Shown here piece by piece: positions 7,466 through 17,187 of a stretch of DNA of 33,851 nt. Below the pieces are notes generated by a model. It did not search any database, was not told the origin of the DNA, and saw nothing but the letters and a program-made list of their open reading frames with translations. The translations under genes and the position numbers were made by a program. The DNA comes from Pseudomonadota bacterium (GTDB taxonomy: Bacteria > Pseudomonadota > Gammaproteobacteria > Burkholderiales > Burkholderiaceae): NCBI GenBank assembly GCA_029777935.1, contig JAKORH010000020.1, forward strand, positions 1-33,851, read 5' to 3'. Numbering within the stretch: position 1 is the stretch's first letter; each line of letters opens with the position of its first letter.

Positions 7466-8389
7466 TCAAAGTTGTGCCAGCGTCTTCACATGCGCAGCCA
7501 CGCTGCGCGCCAGCGCACTCAGGTTGTATCCGCCCTCGAGCGAGCTGACGATGCGACCGCCCGCGTGGCGCTGCGCGATCTGCATCAGCCGCCGCGTGAT
7601 ATACGCGTAATCGGCCTCGACCAGCCCCATCTGGCCGAGGTCATCCTCGCGGTGCGCGTCGAATCCGGCCGAGATGAATATCATCTCCGGCGCGAATTGG
7701 TCGAGCCGCGGCAGCCACGTCTCGTCCGCCACGGTGCGCACCACGTCGCCGCGCGTGCCGGCCGGCAGCGGCACATTGACCATGTTCGGCGCGACGTCCT
7801 CGGTGCCCGAGTACGGATAGAACGGGTGCTGGAAGAAGCTCGCCATCAGCACGCGTTCGTCGCCGGCGAAGATTTCCTCGGTGCCGTTGCCGTGGTGCAC
7901 GTCGATATCGATGATCGCCACGCGCTTCAGGTGATGGTTCTCGAGCGCGTGCAGCGCGCCGACCGCGACGTTGTTGAAGAAGCAGAATCCCATCGCCGCA
8001 CCCGGCCGCGCGTGATGTCCCGGCGGGCGCACCGCGCAGAACGCGTTGCCGAGGCTGCCGGCGATGACTGCGTCGGTCGCGCTGATCACCGCGCCGGACG
8101 AGCGCAGCGCTGCGTCCCAGGTCGCCGGATTCATCGACGTGTCGGGATCGAGCGGCAGATAACCGTGCTTTGGTATCCTCGATCGCAGAGCATCGATGTA
8201 CTCGCGATCATGCGCGCGCGCGACCTGGTCGAGGGTCGCGGCCGGCGCGTCGTGATACTCCAGATGGGGCGCGAGTCCGACCGCGATCAGATGGTCCTGG
8301 ATCGCCGCCAGGCGTTCCGGGCTCTCCGGGTGCCACGAACCCATCTCGTGCGCAGCGCATGCCGTGTGCGTAATGAATCCGGTGTGCAC
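7466..8389 (-). CDS. Histone deacetylase family (class II-like) deacylase
   Basis: 307 aa from a GTG start preceded by GGAAGG. All catalytic elements of the zinc-dependent arginase/deacetylase fold are visible: the charge-relay pair in RPPGHHA (H125, H126), DIDVHHGNGT with zinc ligands D163 and H165, SAGFDAH with ligand D244, and the transition-state tyrosine in LEGGYN (Y288). The protein therefore should be active. Bacterial relatives remove acyl groups from acetylated lysines (AcuC) or from acetylpolyamines and amides. The gene is the first of a minus-strand cluster with an acyl-CoA synthetase and a crotonase, which favours a lysine-deacylase role, by inference. It diverges from moxR with only 38 bp between the start codons. 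Confidence 0.9.
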   Translation of the reverse strand: MHTGFITHTACAAHEMGSWHPESPERLAAIQDHLIAVGLAPHLEYHDAPAATLDQVARAHDREYIDALRSRIPKHGYLPLDPDTSMNPATWDAALRSSGAVISATDAVIAGSLGNAFCAVRPPGHHARPGAAMGFCFFNNVAVGALHALENHHLKRVAIIDIDVHHGNGTEEIFAGDERVLMASFFQHPFYPYSGTEDVAPNMVNVPLPAGTRGDVVRTVADETWLPRLDQFAPEMIFISAGFDAHREDDLGQMGLVEADYAYITRRLMQIAQRHAGGRIVSSLEGGYNLSALARSVAAHVKTLAQL

Positions 8390-8427
8390 GGCCTTCCGTC
8401 TCCGTCAATCTCCTTGGATCGAGTTTA

Positions 8428-9349
<922 letters not shown>

Positions 9350-9351
<2 letters not shown>

Positions 9352-9419
9352 GATCGAGGATCGAGGAACAGTAGGGAATCGCGGCGAGCTTGCCCGCTCA
9401 ATCCTCGATCCTCGATCCT
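9350..9419. repeat. 18-bp perfect inverted repeat between moxR and the DUF58 gene
   Basis: Left arm 9350-9367 (AGGATCGAGGATCGAGGA) and right arm 9402-9419 (TCCTCGATCCTCGATCCT) are exact reverse complements, with a 34-nt loop. Each arm is itself a tandem GATCGAG repeat. The left arm includes the last two bases of the moxR stop codon, and the right arm ends 7 bp before the DUF58 ATG, so the structure would cover the Shine-Dalgarno region of that gene, for which no good site is visible. It could be a mobile GATCGAGG-type palindromic repeat or an attenuation structure between operon genes. Confidence 0.85.
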
Positions 9420-9426
9420 CTTCGCC

Positions 9427-10398
9427 ATGTCGATAACCACGCACCCTCTCTCCATCCGTCTCGCCGCCTGGATCGCGGGGCGAGACGGGGTCGAGCACGG
9501 CGACGTTCTGCTCGACCGGCGGCGCGTGTACATCCTGCCGACACGCGCCGGCGTCGTGTTCGGCGCGGCGATGCTGGTGCTGCTGATCGGCTCGATCAAC
9601 TACGCGCTACAGCTCGGCTTCATGCTGACGTTCCTGGTGACCAGCATCGCGCTGGTCGCGATGTACCACACGCACCGCAACCTCGCGCGCGTGCAGCTGC
9701 GCAGCCACGGCGTGGAGAACGTGTTCGCGGGCGACGTGGCGACCTTCGAGATCGTCGCCACCAATCCGACCGCCGCGCCGCGCTACGCACTGCGCTTCGC
9801 GCTGCTGCCGCCGGCACGGCGCGGCCTGTCCACGGTCAGCGTCGACGTTCCCGCCGGCAGCGCGCGCACGGTGCGGCTGGCGCTCGCTGCGACCGAGCGC
9901 GGCCGGCTCGCGTGTCCGCGCATCCGCGTCGAATCGCGCTTCCCGTTCGGGCTGTGGCAGGCGTGGGCGTATTACACGCCGCCGCTGACGGCGATCGTGT
10001 ACCCGAAGCCGGAAGACGACGCGCCGCCGCTGCCGATCGCGGCCGGCGGCGAGGGCGAAGGCGTGGGTCTGGCGTCGACCGGCGACGACTTCGCTGGCGT
10101 GCGCCCGTACCAGCCGGGCGATCCGCGCAAGATGATCGCGTGGAAGCTGGCGGCGCGCTCCGACGATCTGTCGGTGAAGCTGTTCGAAGCGCAGGGCGGC
10201 GGCGAGCTGGTGCTCGACCTCGACGCGCTACCGGGCCCTTTGTCGTTCGAGCAGCGGCTGGGACGGCTGGCGCGCTGGGTGCTGATGGCCGACGCCGCGC
10301 ACATGCGTTACGGCCTGCAACTCGGCGCGCGCCGCGTCGAGATGGGCCACGGCGTCGCGCAGCGCGAGAAATGCCTGGTCGCGCTGGCGCTGGCATAA
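9427..10398 (+). CDS. DUF58 domain protein (MoxR partner)
   Basis: 323 aa. Two adjacent hydrophobic segments near residues 40-80 (AGVVFGAAMLVLLIGSINYALQLGFMLTFLV) anchor the protein in the inner membrane. The DUF58 core follows, recognisable by DDFAGVRPYQPGDPRKMIAWKLAARSD, whose RxYxPGDxxxxIxWK pattern defines the family, then KLFEAQGGGELVLDLD. DUF58 proteins resemble VWA domains and are paired with MoxR ATPases and transglutaminase-like membrane proteins. The function in this gene trio is not biochemically settled. It is 4 bp upstream of tgpA, so the two are certainly in one transcription unit. Confidence 0.88.
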   Translation: MSITTHPLSIRLAAWIAGRDGVEHGDVLLDRRRVYILPTRAGVVFGAAMLVLLIGSINYALQLGFMLTFLVTSIALVAMYHTHRNLARVQLRSHGVENVFAGDVATFEIVATNPTAAPRYALRFALLPPARRGLSTVSVDVPAGSARTVRLALAATERGRLACPRIRVESRFPFGLWQAWAYYTPPLTAIVYPKPEDDAPPLPIAAGGEGEGVGLASTGDDFAGVRPYQPGDPRKMIAWKLAARSDDLSVKLFEAQGGGELVLDLDALPGPLSFEQRLGRLARWVLMADAAHMRYGLQLGARRVEMGHGVAQREKCLVALALA

Positions 10399-10402
10399 GG
10401 CG

Positions 10403-12505
10403 ATGACCACCGCGCGCGCGCTGCCGCCGCCCATCGCCGCCTGGCAGGCGATCCGCCGGCTCGCGCTGGTGCTGGTGCAGCCGCAGGTGTCGACGGCGGC
10501 CCGCGAGCGGCGCGACGTGCTCGTGCTGCTGCTGGCGATCGCGTTCGTCGTCGCGCCGCATTTCGACCACCTGCCGTGGTGGGCGATCTCGACCTTCGCG
10601 CTGCTGTGGTCATGGCGCCTGACGCTGACGCTGGCGCAGCGGCCGTCGCCGGGTCACCTGGCGATGCTGCCCCTGCTCGCCGCGGCGGCCGCCTCGGTGT
10701 GGCTCGAGCACCGAACGCTGCTCGGCCGCGACGCCGGCGTCACCTTTCTGCTGCTGCTGATCGCGCTGAAGCTGCTCGAGCTGCGCGCGCGGCGCGACAT
10801 CTTCGTCGTGATCTTCCTGGCGTTCTTCATCCTGCTGACGCAGTTCCTGTTCGACGAGGGGCTGCCGGTGGCACTGCTCACCTTCGCCGCGGTGCTGCTG
10901 CTGTTCTTCGTGCTGGTCAGCGTGAATCTGACCGACGGCGACCTGCCGGCGCGCCAGAAGCTGAAGTTCGTCGGCGTGATCACGCTGAAGGCGCTGCCGC
11001 TGACGGTCGCGCTTTTCGTGCTCTTCCCGCGGCTGTCGCAGCCGCTGTGGGGACTGCCGGGCGACGCGTATTCCGGCACGACGGGCCTGTCGAATTCGAT
11101 GGCGCCCGGCTCGATCAGCCGGCTGCTGCAGTCCGGCGAGATCGCGTTTCGCGTGCAGTTCGACCGCGCTCCGCCGGCCAGGGAACTGCTGTACTGGCGC
11201 GGTCCCGTGTTCGGCCTGTTCAACGGCCGCGTATGGGGCCCGCTGCTGCGGCGGTCGGCGGCGCCGCGCTTCGCGGCGCAGGCCGATCGCGCATCGGCGA
11301 TCGACTACACGATCACGCTCGAGCCGAACCAGCGCGACTGGCTGTTCGCGCTCGACCTGCCGCTGGAGGCGCCGGCACAGGACGAGTTGCATCCGTTGCT
11401 GAACGGCGACGGGCAGCTGATCGCGAGCACGCTGGTCACGCAGCGCGTGCGCTACCGGCTGCGTTCGTACACCCGCTACACGCTGGGACGCGACGAGACC
11501 GAGCGATCGCTGCGCGACTGGACCGCGCTGCCGGCCGGCTTCAATCCGCGCACGCTGAAATGGGCGGCCGAACTGCGCGCGCGCACGCCGAACGGCAACG
11601 CGCGCACCGGCGATGCCAACCTGATCCGCGCGGTGCTCGGCCAGTTCCGCCGCGGCGGCTACGCCTACACGCTGACGCCGCCCCTGCTCGGCCGCGACTC
11701 CGTCGACGAGTTCATGTTCGATACCAGGCGCGGCTACTGTGAACACTTTGCCGCCGCCTTCGTGGTCATCATGCGCGCGCTCGACATTCCGGCACGCGTC
11801 GTGACCGGCTACCAGGGCGGCGACATCAATCCGGTCGACGGCTTCATGACCGTGCGCCAGTCCGATGCGCACGCCTGGGCCGAGGTGTGGCTGGCCGGCA
11901 GCGGCTGGGTGCGGGTCGACCCGACCGCCGCCGTGGCTCCGGCCCGCATCGAGGAAGGCGCAGGCGAACTCGCGCGCCAGGCCGGAATCGACCTGGGCTT
12001 CAGCGCACCGGCCGTCGATGCACCGGCGTGGCTGAACGTGCTCCGGTTCGCGCGTTTCCGCTGGGAAGCGCTGCAGAACACGTGGAATCAATGGGTGCTC
12101 GCGTATTCGCCCGAGCGGCAGCGCGCGCTGCTGCGCGGCCTCGGGCTGCAGCCCGACTGGCGAATGCTCGGCGTGCTGCTGGCAATCGCCTTCGGCGTGC
12201 TGCTCTCGCTGCTGGCGTACTTCTCGCTGCGCTACCGCACGACGCGCGATCCGCTGGCGCTGCTCTTCGACCGCTTTCGCCGTCGGCTGGCCGAGGCCGG
12301 CGTGCCGGTCGACGCCAGCCTCGGGCCGCGCGCGCTCGAGGCGCGGCTTGCCGCGGCGCTCGACCCGGCAGCGCGGCGCGATGCGGCGGCGATCCTCGCC
12401 GCGCTGGAACACTGGCGCTACTCGCGCGCCGCCGCTGCCGTCAGTCGCGCCGACGTGCGCGCGCTGCGGCGCGCGGTGCGCCGCTTCCGCCCGCTGCTGG
12501 CATAG
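10403..12505 (+). CDS. tgpA: TgpA-type transglutaminase-like membrane protein (DUF3488)
   Basis: 700 aa. The N-terminus holds several membrane helices (DUF3488; about residues 35-215). A periplasmic transglutaminase-like domain follows with a complete triad: C446 in RRGYCEHFAAAF, H490 in SDAHAWAEVW and D506 in VRVDPTAA. A further helix at about 590-610 (MLGVLLAIAFGVLLSLLAYFSL) leads to a cytoplasmic tail (DUF4129-like). This is the architecture of P. aeruginosa TgpA, an essential envelope protein with transglutaminase activity. The gene starts 4 bp after the DUF58 gene and ends 7 bp before a lytic transglycosylase gene, supporting a role in cell-wall or envelope maintenance. Confidence 0.9.
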   Translation: MTTARALPPPIAAWQAIRRLALVLVQPQVSTAARERRDVLVLLLAIAFVVAPHFDHLPWWAISTFALLWSWRLTLTLAQRPSPGHLAMLPLLAAAAASVWLEHRTLLGRDAGVTFLLLLIALKLLELRARRDIFVVIFLAFFILLTQFLFDEGLPVALLTFAAVLLLFFVLVSVNLTDGDLPARQKLKFVGVITLKALPLTVALFVLFPRLSQPLWGLPGDAYSGTTGLSNSMAPGSISRLLQSGEIAFRVQFDRAPPARELLYWRGPVFGLFNGRVWGPLLRRSAAPRFAAQADRASAIDYTITLEPNQRDWLFALDLPLEAPAQDELHPLLNGDGQLIASTLVTQRVRYRLRSYTRYTLGRDETERSLRDWTALPAGFNPRTLKWAAELRARTPNGNARTGDANLIRAVLGQFRRGGYAYTLTPPLLGRDSVDEFMFDTRRGYCEHFAAAFVVIMRALDIPARVVTGYQGGDINPVDGFMTVRQSDAHAWAEVWLAGSGWVRVDPTAAVAPARIEEGAGELARQAGIDLGFSAPAVDAPAWLNVLRFARFRWEALQNTWNQWVLAYSPERQRALLRGLGLQPDWRMLGVLLAIAFGVLLSLLAYFSLRYRTTRDPLALLFDRFRRRLAEAGVPVDASLGPRALEARLAAALDPAARRDAAAILAALEHWRYSRAAAAVSRADVRALRRAVRRFRPLLA

Positions 12506-12512
12506 TTACCGC

Positions 12513-13550
12513 ATGCGCCGCCGCAGCTTCCTCGTCCGGCTCGCCGCGCTGGGCACGCTGCCCGTACCGGCGGCGCGCGCGACGGCAGCGTTCGTTCCCT
12601 ATCCGAAACGCAACGAGGTGCAGGCCTTCATCGGCGAGATCGTCGCCCGCAACGAGCTGGCGCATCGGTGGGTCGAACGCGTTTTCGCGCAGGGCCGGTA
12701 CCTGCCGGCGGTCGAACGGCTGATGCAGCCTCCGATCCCGTTCGGCCAACGCAACTGGCTCGAATACCGCGCGCGCTATGTCGAGGATCGGCGCATCCGC
12801 GACGGCGTCGCGTTCATGCTGTTGCACGAGGATTCGCTCGCGCGCGCCGAATCCAGGTTCGGCGTGCCCTCCCCGATCGTGACCGCGATCCTCGGCGTGG
12901 AGACACGCTACGGCCGCATGACCGGTGACTTCCGCACACTCGACGTGCTGCTGACCCTGTCGTTCGACTACCCGCGCCGCGCCGACTACTTCCGCTCAGA
13001 ACTGGAGCAGTTCCTGCTGCTGGCGCGCGAGCAGCGGTTCGATCCGCTCGCCGTGCGTGGCTCGTTCGCCGGCGCCATCGGCATGCCGCAGTTCATGCCG
13101 AGCTCGATCCGCAAGTGGGCGATCGACTTCGACCGCGACGGTCGCGTCGATCTGACGCGCAGTGCGGCCGACAGCATCGGCTCGGTGGCGAACTTCCTCG
13201 CCGGACACGGCTGGCAGCGCGAAGGCCCGATCCTGCTGCCGGCGACCCTCGGCGAAGACGCCGGCGAAACGACGTTCGAAGACTTGATCGAGGAATTCGG
13301 CGGCGGCATCGATGCCGCCACACCGTGGTCGCTGCTGGCGGGTCGCGGTGTGCAGGTCGACGCGGCGATTCCGCTCGATGAAGCGGTGATCCTGATCGAT
13401 CTGCCGATCGTCGAGGCCGACGGCTCGATGCGACGCGACTATCGCGTCGGCACAGCGAGCTTCGCCAGCATCCTGCAGTACAACCGCAGCTACTTCTACG
13501 CGGCCTCGGTGGTCGAGCTGGCGGCGGCGCTGCGCGAGAAATCAGCCTAG
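12513..13550 (+). CDS. MltB-like lytic murein transglycosylase with Tat-type signal
   Basis: 345 aa from the ATG at 12513, 7 bp after tgpA. The catalytic glutamate is E130 in ILGVETRYGR. The GAIGMPQFMPSS motif and the terminal YNRSYFYAASVVELAAAL are also those of family GH103 (MltB). These enzymes cleave the MurNAc-GlcNAc bond with formation of 1,6-anhydromuramic ends in the periplasm. The N-terminus MRRRSFLVRLAALG carries a twin-arginine-like RRSFL pattern followed by a short hydrophobic stretch and an ARATA cleavage-type site. There is no lipobox cysteine, unlike E. coli MltB. Its place as the fourth gene of the moxR-DUF58-tgpA unit suggests coupled peptidoglycan remodelling. Confidence 0.88.
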   Translation: MRRRSFLVRLAALGTLPVPAARATAAFVPYPKRNEVQAFIGEIVARNELAHRWVERVFAQGRYLPAVERLMQPPIPFGQRNWLEYRARYVEDRRIRDGVAFMLLHEDSLARAESRFGVPSPIVTAILGVETRYGRMTGDFRTLDVLLTLSFDYPRRADYFRSELEQFLLLAREQRFDPLAVRGSFAGAIGMPQFMPSSIRKWAIDFDRDGRVDLTRSAADSIGSVANFLAGHGWQREGPILLPATLGEDAGETTFEDLIEEFGGGIDAATPWSLLAGRGVQVDAAIPLDEAVILIDLPIVEADGSMRRDYRVGTASFASILQYNRSYFYAASVVELAAALREKSA

Positions 13551-13553
13551 AGA

Positions 13554-14198
13554 TCAGGCGAAGTCGGGCTGCTTCTCCGGCTGCGCGTCGATGAACGCGG
13601 GCAGCGTCATGCAGGCATCGAAGATCCGCATCACGACGGGCACGTGGTCGATCCGGCAGTCGTAGCGCCTGGCGTTGAAGATCTGCGGCACGATCAGCAC
13701 GTCGGCGAGCGTCACGTGGTCGCCGAGCACGAAGCGGCCGGTGCGCCGGCCCGCGGCGAGCTGTGCTTCGACCTGCGCCAGCCCCTGCTCGACCCAGTGC
13801 CGGTACCACGCGTTCTTCGCGTCCTCGCTCGTGCCGAGCGTGCGCATCAGGTAGCGCAGCACGCGCAGGTTGTTCAGCGGATGGATCTCGCACGCGATCG
13901 ATAGCGCGATCGAGCGCACGTACGCGCGCTCGATCGGATCGCGCGGCAGCAGCGGCGGCCGCGGGTACTGCTCGTCGAGGTACTCGATGATCGCCAGCGA
14001 CTGCGTCAGCGTCGCGCCGTCTTCGAGCCGAAGCACCGGCACCAGCTCGGACGGGTTGAGCGCGCGGAATTCGTCCTTGAACTGGTCGCCCTTGACCAGT
14101 CCCACGGGCACGTACTCGAACGGCAGGCCCTTCAGGTTCAGCGCGATCCGCGCGCGGAACGAGGCCGACGAGCGCGCGGCGTTGTAGAGCTTCATCAT
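13554..14198 (-). CDS. maiA: Maleylacetoacetate / maleylpyruvate isomerase (zeta-class GST)
   Basis: 214 aa. The N-terminal thioredoxin-like domain carries SSASFRARIALNLKG, the zeta-class motif that binds glutathione and the dicarboxylate substrate. ELVPVLRLEDGATLTQSLAIIEYLDEQYP follows, and a helical GST C-domain contains GDHVTLADVLIVPQIFNA. It isomerises maleylacetoacetate (tyrosine/homogentisate route) or maleylpyruvate (gentisate route) to the fumaryl form. The start ATG at 14198 overlaps the stop of the TRAP permease gene as ATGA. A FAH-type hydrolase begins the same operon, and together they would perform the last two steps of a ring-cleavage pathway. Which acid is the true substrate cannot be told from sequence alone. 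The gene is convergent with mltB, 3 bp apart. Confidence 0.88.
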   Translation of the reverse strand: MMKLYNAARSSASFRARIALNLKGLPFEYVPVGLVKGDQFKDEFRALNPSELVPVLRLEDGATLTQSLAIIEYLDEQYPRPPLLPRDPIERAYVRSIALSIACEIHPLNNLRVLRYLMRTLGTSEDAKNAWYRHWVEQGLAQVEAQLAAGRRTGRFVLGDHVTLADVLIVPQIFNARRYDCRIDHVPVVMRIFDACMTLPAFIDAQPEKQPDFA

Positions 14199-15517
14199 GA
14201 CAGCACCCTCACCAGCCACAGCGAAAGCACGGGGAACAGGATCAGCAGCGTGACGCGCACGGCGTCCGACAGCAGGAACGGGATCACGCCCTTGAAGGTC
14301 TCCATCATCGGCACGTCGCCGGCCAGGCTGTTGATGATGTACAGGTTCATGCCGACCGGAGGATGCACCAGCCCGATCTCGACCACCATCAGCGCCAGGA
14401 TGCCGAACCAGATCGCCTTCTCGGTCGCGTCGAGCGCCCAGATGTCGAGCCCCATCACGATCGGGAAGAAGATCGGGATCGTCAGGAACAGCATCGACAG
14501 GCTGTCCATCACGCAGCCGAGCAGGATGTAGATCAGGATGATCGCGGCGATCACGGCCAGCGGCGGGATGCCGACGTCCTTGACCAGCCCCGCCAGCTCC
14601 TGCGGCATCTGCGACAGCGCGAGGAACGCGTTCAGCACGTCGGCGCCCAGCAGCACGAAGAAGATCATCGCGCTCGCTTCGGCCGTGTGCAGCAGGCAGC
14701 GCACCACGCCCTGCCGGTCCAGTTCGCCCTTGGCGAAGGCGACGATCGCCGCCAGCACGGTGCCGATCGATGCGCCCTCGGTCGGCGTGAACACGCCGCC
14801 GTAGATGCCGCCGATCACGACCAGGAAGATCGTCGCCACCGGCCACACGTCGCGCAGCGCGGCGAGCTTCTCGCGCCAGCGGCGCGACGGCGCGGCCGGG
14901 CCCGACTGCGGCCAGATGCGCACCACGATCGCGATCGCGATCATGTAGCCGATGGTGGCGATGATCCCGGGCACGAAGGCCGCGGTGAAGAGCTTGGCGA
15001 TGTTCTGCTCGGCCAGCATCGCGTACACCACCAGCGGCACCGACGGCGGGATCAGGATGCCGAGCGTGCCGCCGGCGGCGAGCGTGCCGGTGGCCAGGCG
15101 CGGCGAATAATGGTGGCGCCGCAGCTCGGGCAGCGCCACGCGGCCCATCGTCGCCGCGGTGGCGAGCGACGAGCCGCAGATCGCACCGAAGCCAGCGCAC
15201 GCGCCGACCGCGGCCATCGCCACGCCGCCGCGCAGATGGCCGATGAATGCGCTCGCCGCATCGAACAGGGACTTCGACAGTCCGCCCTGCGAAGCCAGGT
15301 TGCCCATCAGCAGGAACAGCGGGATCACCGACAGCTCGTAGTTGGACAGCCGCGCGAACGCGGCAGTCTTCATGAACGCGAGAAACGGGTCGAGTCCCGA
15401 CAACGTCACGTAGCCGGCCATGCCGGTGGCGAACATCGCCGCGGCGATCGGCACGCGCACGGCGAGCAGCACCAACATCACGCCGAACATCGCGAATCCG
15501 AACGCGCTGCCGCTCAC
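14195..15517 (-). CDS. TRAP transporter large permease (DctM-type)
   Basis: 440 aa, beginning at a GTG that overlaps the stop of the small permease gene as GTGA. About a dozen hydrophobic segments run through the protein. Family landmarks are LLFLLMGNLASQGGLS-like text near residue 60, AAVGACAGFGAICGSSLATAATMG (the first helical hairpin), GGTLGILIPPSVPLVVYAM, FTPTEGASIGT and HPPVGMNLYIINS. This is the elevator subunit that moves the solute using a sodium gradient, at the inner membrane. It ends overlapping the isomerase gene by ATGA. Coupling to MaiA and FAH genes points to an aromatic acid or a related carboxylate as cargo, by inference. Confidence 0.92.
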   Translation of the reverse strand: MSGSAFGFAMFGVMLVLLAVRVPIAAAMFATGMAGYVTLSGLDPFLAFMKTAAFARLSNYELSVIPLFLLMGNLASQGGLSKSLFDAASAFIGHLRGGVAMAAVGACAGFGAICGSSLATAATMGRVALPELRRHHYSPRLATGTLAAGGTLGILIPPSVPLVVYAMLAEQNIAKLFTAAFVPGIIATIGYMIAIAIVVRIWPQSGPAAPSRRWREKLAALRDVWPVATIFLVVIGGIYGGVFTPTEGASIGTVLAAIVAFAKGELDRQGVVRCLLHTAEASAMIFFVLLGADVLNAFLALSQMPQELAGLVKDVGIPPLAVIAAIILIYILLGCVMDSLSMLFLTIPIFFPIVMGLDIWALDATEKAIWFGILALMVVEIGLVHPPVGMNLYIINSLAGDVPMMETFKGVIPFLLSDAVRVTLLILFPVLSLWLVRVLS

Positions 15518-16053
15518 GGCACGCTCCCCGCCAGCGCGCGGCGCGCGTGGACCCACGCCATGTAGCCCGCGGCCAGCGCCAGCAGCGCCATCGACACGAT
15601 CAGCGGCGGAAACGCGAGCCACTGCGGAATCTCGAGCACCATCGTCGTCTCGCCCGCCTGCTTCAGATCCACCATGCCGGCGGTCAGCCGCACCGCGAGC
15701 AGCGCGCCGATCGCAGCGATGGAGAGCTGGCCCATGCAGTCGAGCGCCGCGCGCACGCGCGGCGGCGCCTTCAGCGTGAAGAAGTCGACCAGCACGTGCC
15801 CGGCGCGGGTCGCGCAGTACGGCAGGAACGCGGCGACGGAACTCGCGGTGGCAAGCTGCGCCAGCTCGTAATCTCCGGGGATCGGCCGCGCGAGGAGCCA
15901 CCGGCCGAGAATCGACGCCAGCGAAACGAAGGTCAGCGCCAGCAGCACGACGCCGCCCGCCAGCGCGAGCCAGCGTGCGGCCGCGAACAGCGCGCGGCCG
16001 ATCGGGTCGCGTGGCGTCGGGGGTCCAGCCGCCGCGGCAGCGGGTTCGGGCAT
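15514..16053 (-). CDS. TRAP transporter small permease (DctQ-type)
   Basis: 179 aa with four hydrophobic segments, at about 30-50, 65-85, 105-125 and 145-168. The core pattern GDYELAQLATASSVAAFLPYCATRAGHVLVDFFT is the usual DctQ region (helices 2 and 3). A short Ala/Pro-rich cytoplasmic N-terminus precedes the first helix. It forms the membrane complex with the large permease encoded immediately downstream (4-bp GTGA overlap). The binding-protein gene ends 22 bp upstream of its start. Confidence 0.9.
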   Translation of the reverse strand: MPEPAAAAAGPPTPRDPIGRALFAAARWLALAGGVVLLALTFVSLASILGRWLLARPIPGDYELAQLATASSVAAFLPYCATRAGHVLVDFFTLKAPPRVRAALDCMGQLSIAAIGALLAVRLTAGMVDLKQAGETTMVLEIPQWLAFPPLIVSMALLALAAGYMAWVHARRALAGSVP

Positions 16054-16075
16054 GTGGCGTCCCCGTCGCGGCGCG

Positions 16076-17140
16076 TTACTTCTTCGCGGCTTTCGCGGCC
16101 TCCGGTTTCGCCGCCGGCGCGCTGTACTTCGCGATCAGCGCGCGCGCGTCGGTCAGCATCTGGTTGCCGTCGTGGCCGCGCTTGTTCATGTCGCTGATCC
16201 AGTCGGCGTACAGCACGCGCGAAGTGCGCTCCCATTGCGACAGCTCGGTGGCGGGCACCGTGTAGAAGACGTTGCCGCGATCGACCGCGGTCTTGCGCGC
16301 GGGCGGCGCGGAGCGATCCCACAGCGCGCCGAGCTGCCGCGACACCTCGGGGCCGCTGTTGCGGTCGATGACCGCCTTCAGGTCGGGCGGCAGGCTGTCG
16401 TACTTCTTCGGGTTCATCGCGAAGATGAACACCGCCGTGTACAGCGCCGGCATCGCGGAATCGGTCTCGGTGTGGTACTTGACCATCTCCTGCAGCTTGA
16501 CCGACGGGATCACCTCCCACGGAAGCACGAAGCCGTCGATCACGCCCTTGGACATCGCCTCGGTCACCGCCGGCAGCGGCATCGACACCGGCGTGGCGCC
16601 GAACGCCGCCAGCATCTTGTTGGTCTGCCGCGTCGGCGCGCGCATCTTCAGGCCCTTGAAGTCCGCCAGCGCCTTGATCTGCCGGTCGCGCGTGTGCACG
16701 TAGCCGCGGTCGTGCGTGTGAAACGCCAGCGGCTTGATGCCGGCGAATTCCTTGACCGCGTACTTCTCGTAGTAGTCCCAGGCGGCACGGCTGGCGGCCT
16801 CGGCGCTGGTGATCATGAACGGCAGCTCGAATACCTCCATGACCGGGAAGCGCCCCGCGGTGTAGCCCGGCAACGTCCACACGATGTCGGCGATGCCGTC
16901 GCGCACCTGGTCGATCAACTGCGGCGGCGTGCCGCCGAGCTGCATCGCCGGGTAGATCTGGCACTTCATTCGGTTGCCCGATTCCTTCGCGATCTTGTCG
17001 CACCAGGGAACCAGGAAGTTGCTCGGACCCATCGCGCCGGGCGGCCAGAAGTGATGCACCTTCAGCACCACCTCCTGCGCAACGGCGCCGGCCGCGGCGA
17101 GTCCGAGTCCCAGCGCCAGCAGCGCGCGCGAAATCTTCAT
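16076..17140 (-). CDS. TRAP transporter solute-binding protein (DctP-type)
   Basis: 354 aa. A Sec signal peptide is evident (MKISRALLALGLGLAAAGAVAQ, with cleavage probably after AVA). The mature protein has KVHHFWPPGAMGPSNF at its N-terminus, then LKMRAPTRQTNKMLAAFGATPVSMPLPAVTEAMSKGVIDG. The first arginine of that segment (in KMRAPTR) is the position that pairs with the substrate carboxylate in DctP proteins. The C-terminus is rich in Ala, Lys and Pro. A strong Shine-Dalgarno (AAGGAG) lies before the ATG at 17140. It captures a carboxylate in the periplasm and feeds the DctQM permease. It is separated by 47 bp from the FAH gene that precedes it. Confidence 0.92.
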   Translation of the reverse strand: MKISRALLALGLGLAAAGAVAQEVVLKVHHFWPPGAMGPSNFLVPWCDKIAKESGNRMKCQIYPAMQLGGTPPQLIDQVRDGIADIVWTLPGYTAGRFPVMEVFELPFMITSAEAASRAAWDYYEKYAVKEFAGIKPLAFHTHDRGYVHTRDRQIKALADFKGLKMRAPTRQTNKMLAAFGATPVSMPLPAVTEAMSKGVIDGFVLPWEVIPSVKLQEMVKYHTETDSAMPALYTAVFIFAMNPKKYDSLPPDLKAVIDRNSGPEVSRQLGALWDRSAPPARKTAVDRGNVFYTVPATELSQWERTSRVLYADWISDMNKRGHDGNQMLTDARALIAKYSAPAAKPEAAKAAKK

Positions 17141-17187
17141 CGGTGTGTCTCCTTGGTCGTTGTCGGGTGCGCGATTATCGACGCGAG

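Noticed and set aside
14363..15565. A plus-strand 400-codon His/Gln/Arg-rich frame opposite the TRAP permease.
   Set aside because: Composition is that of a reverse-complement shadow, and the permease frame carries all family motifs.
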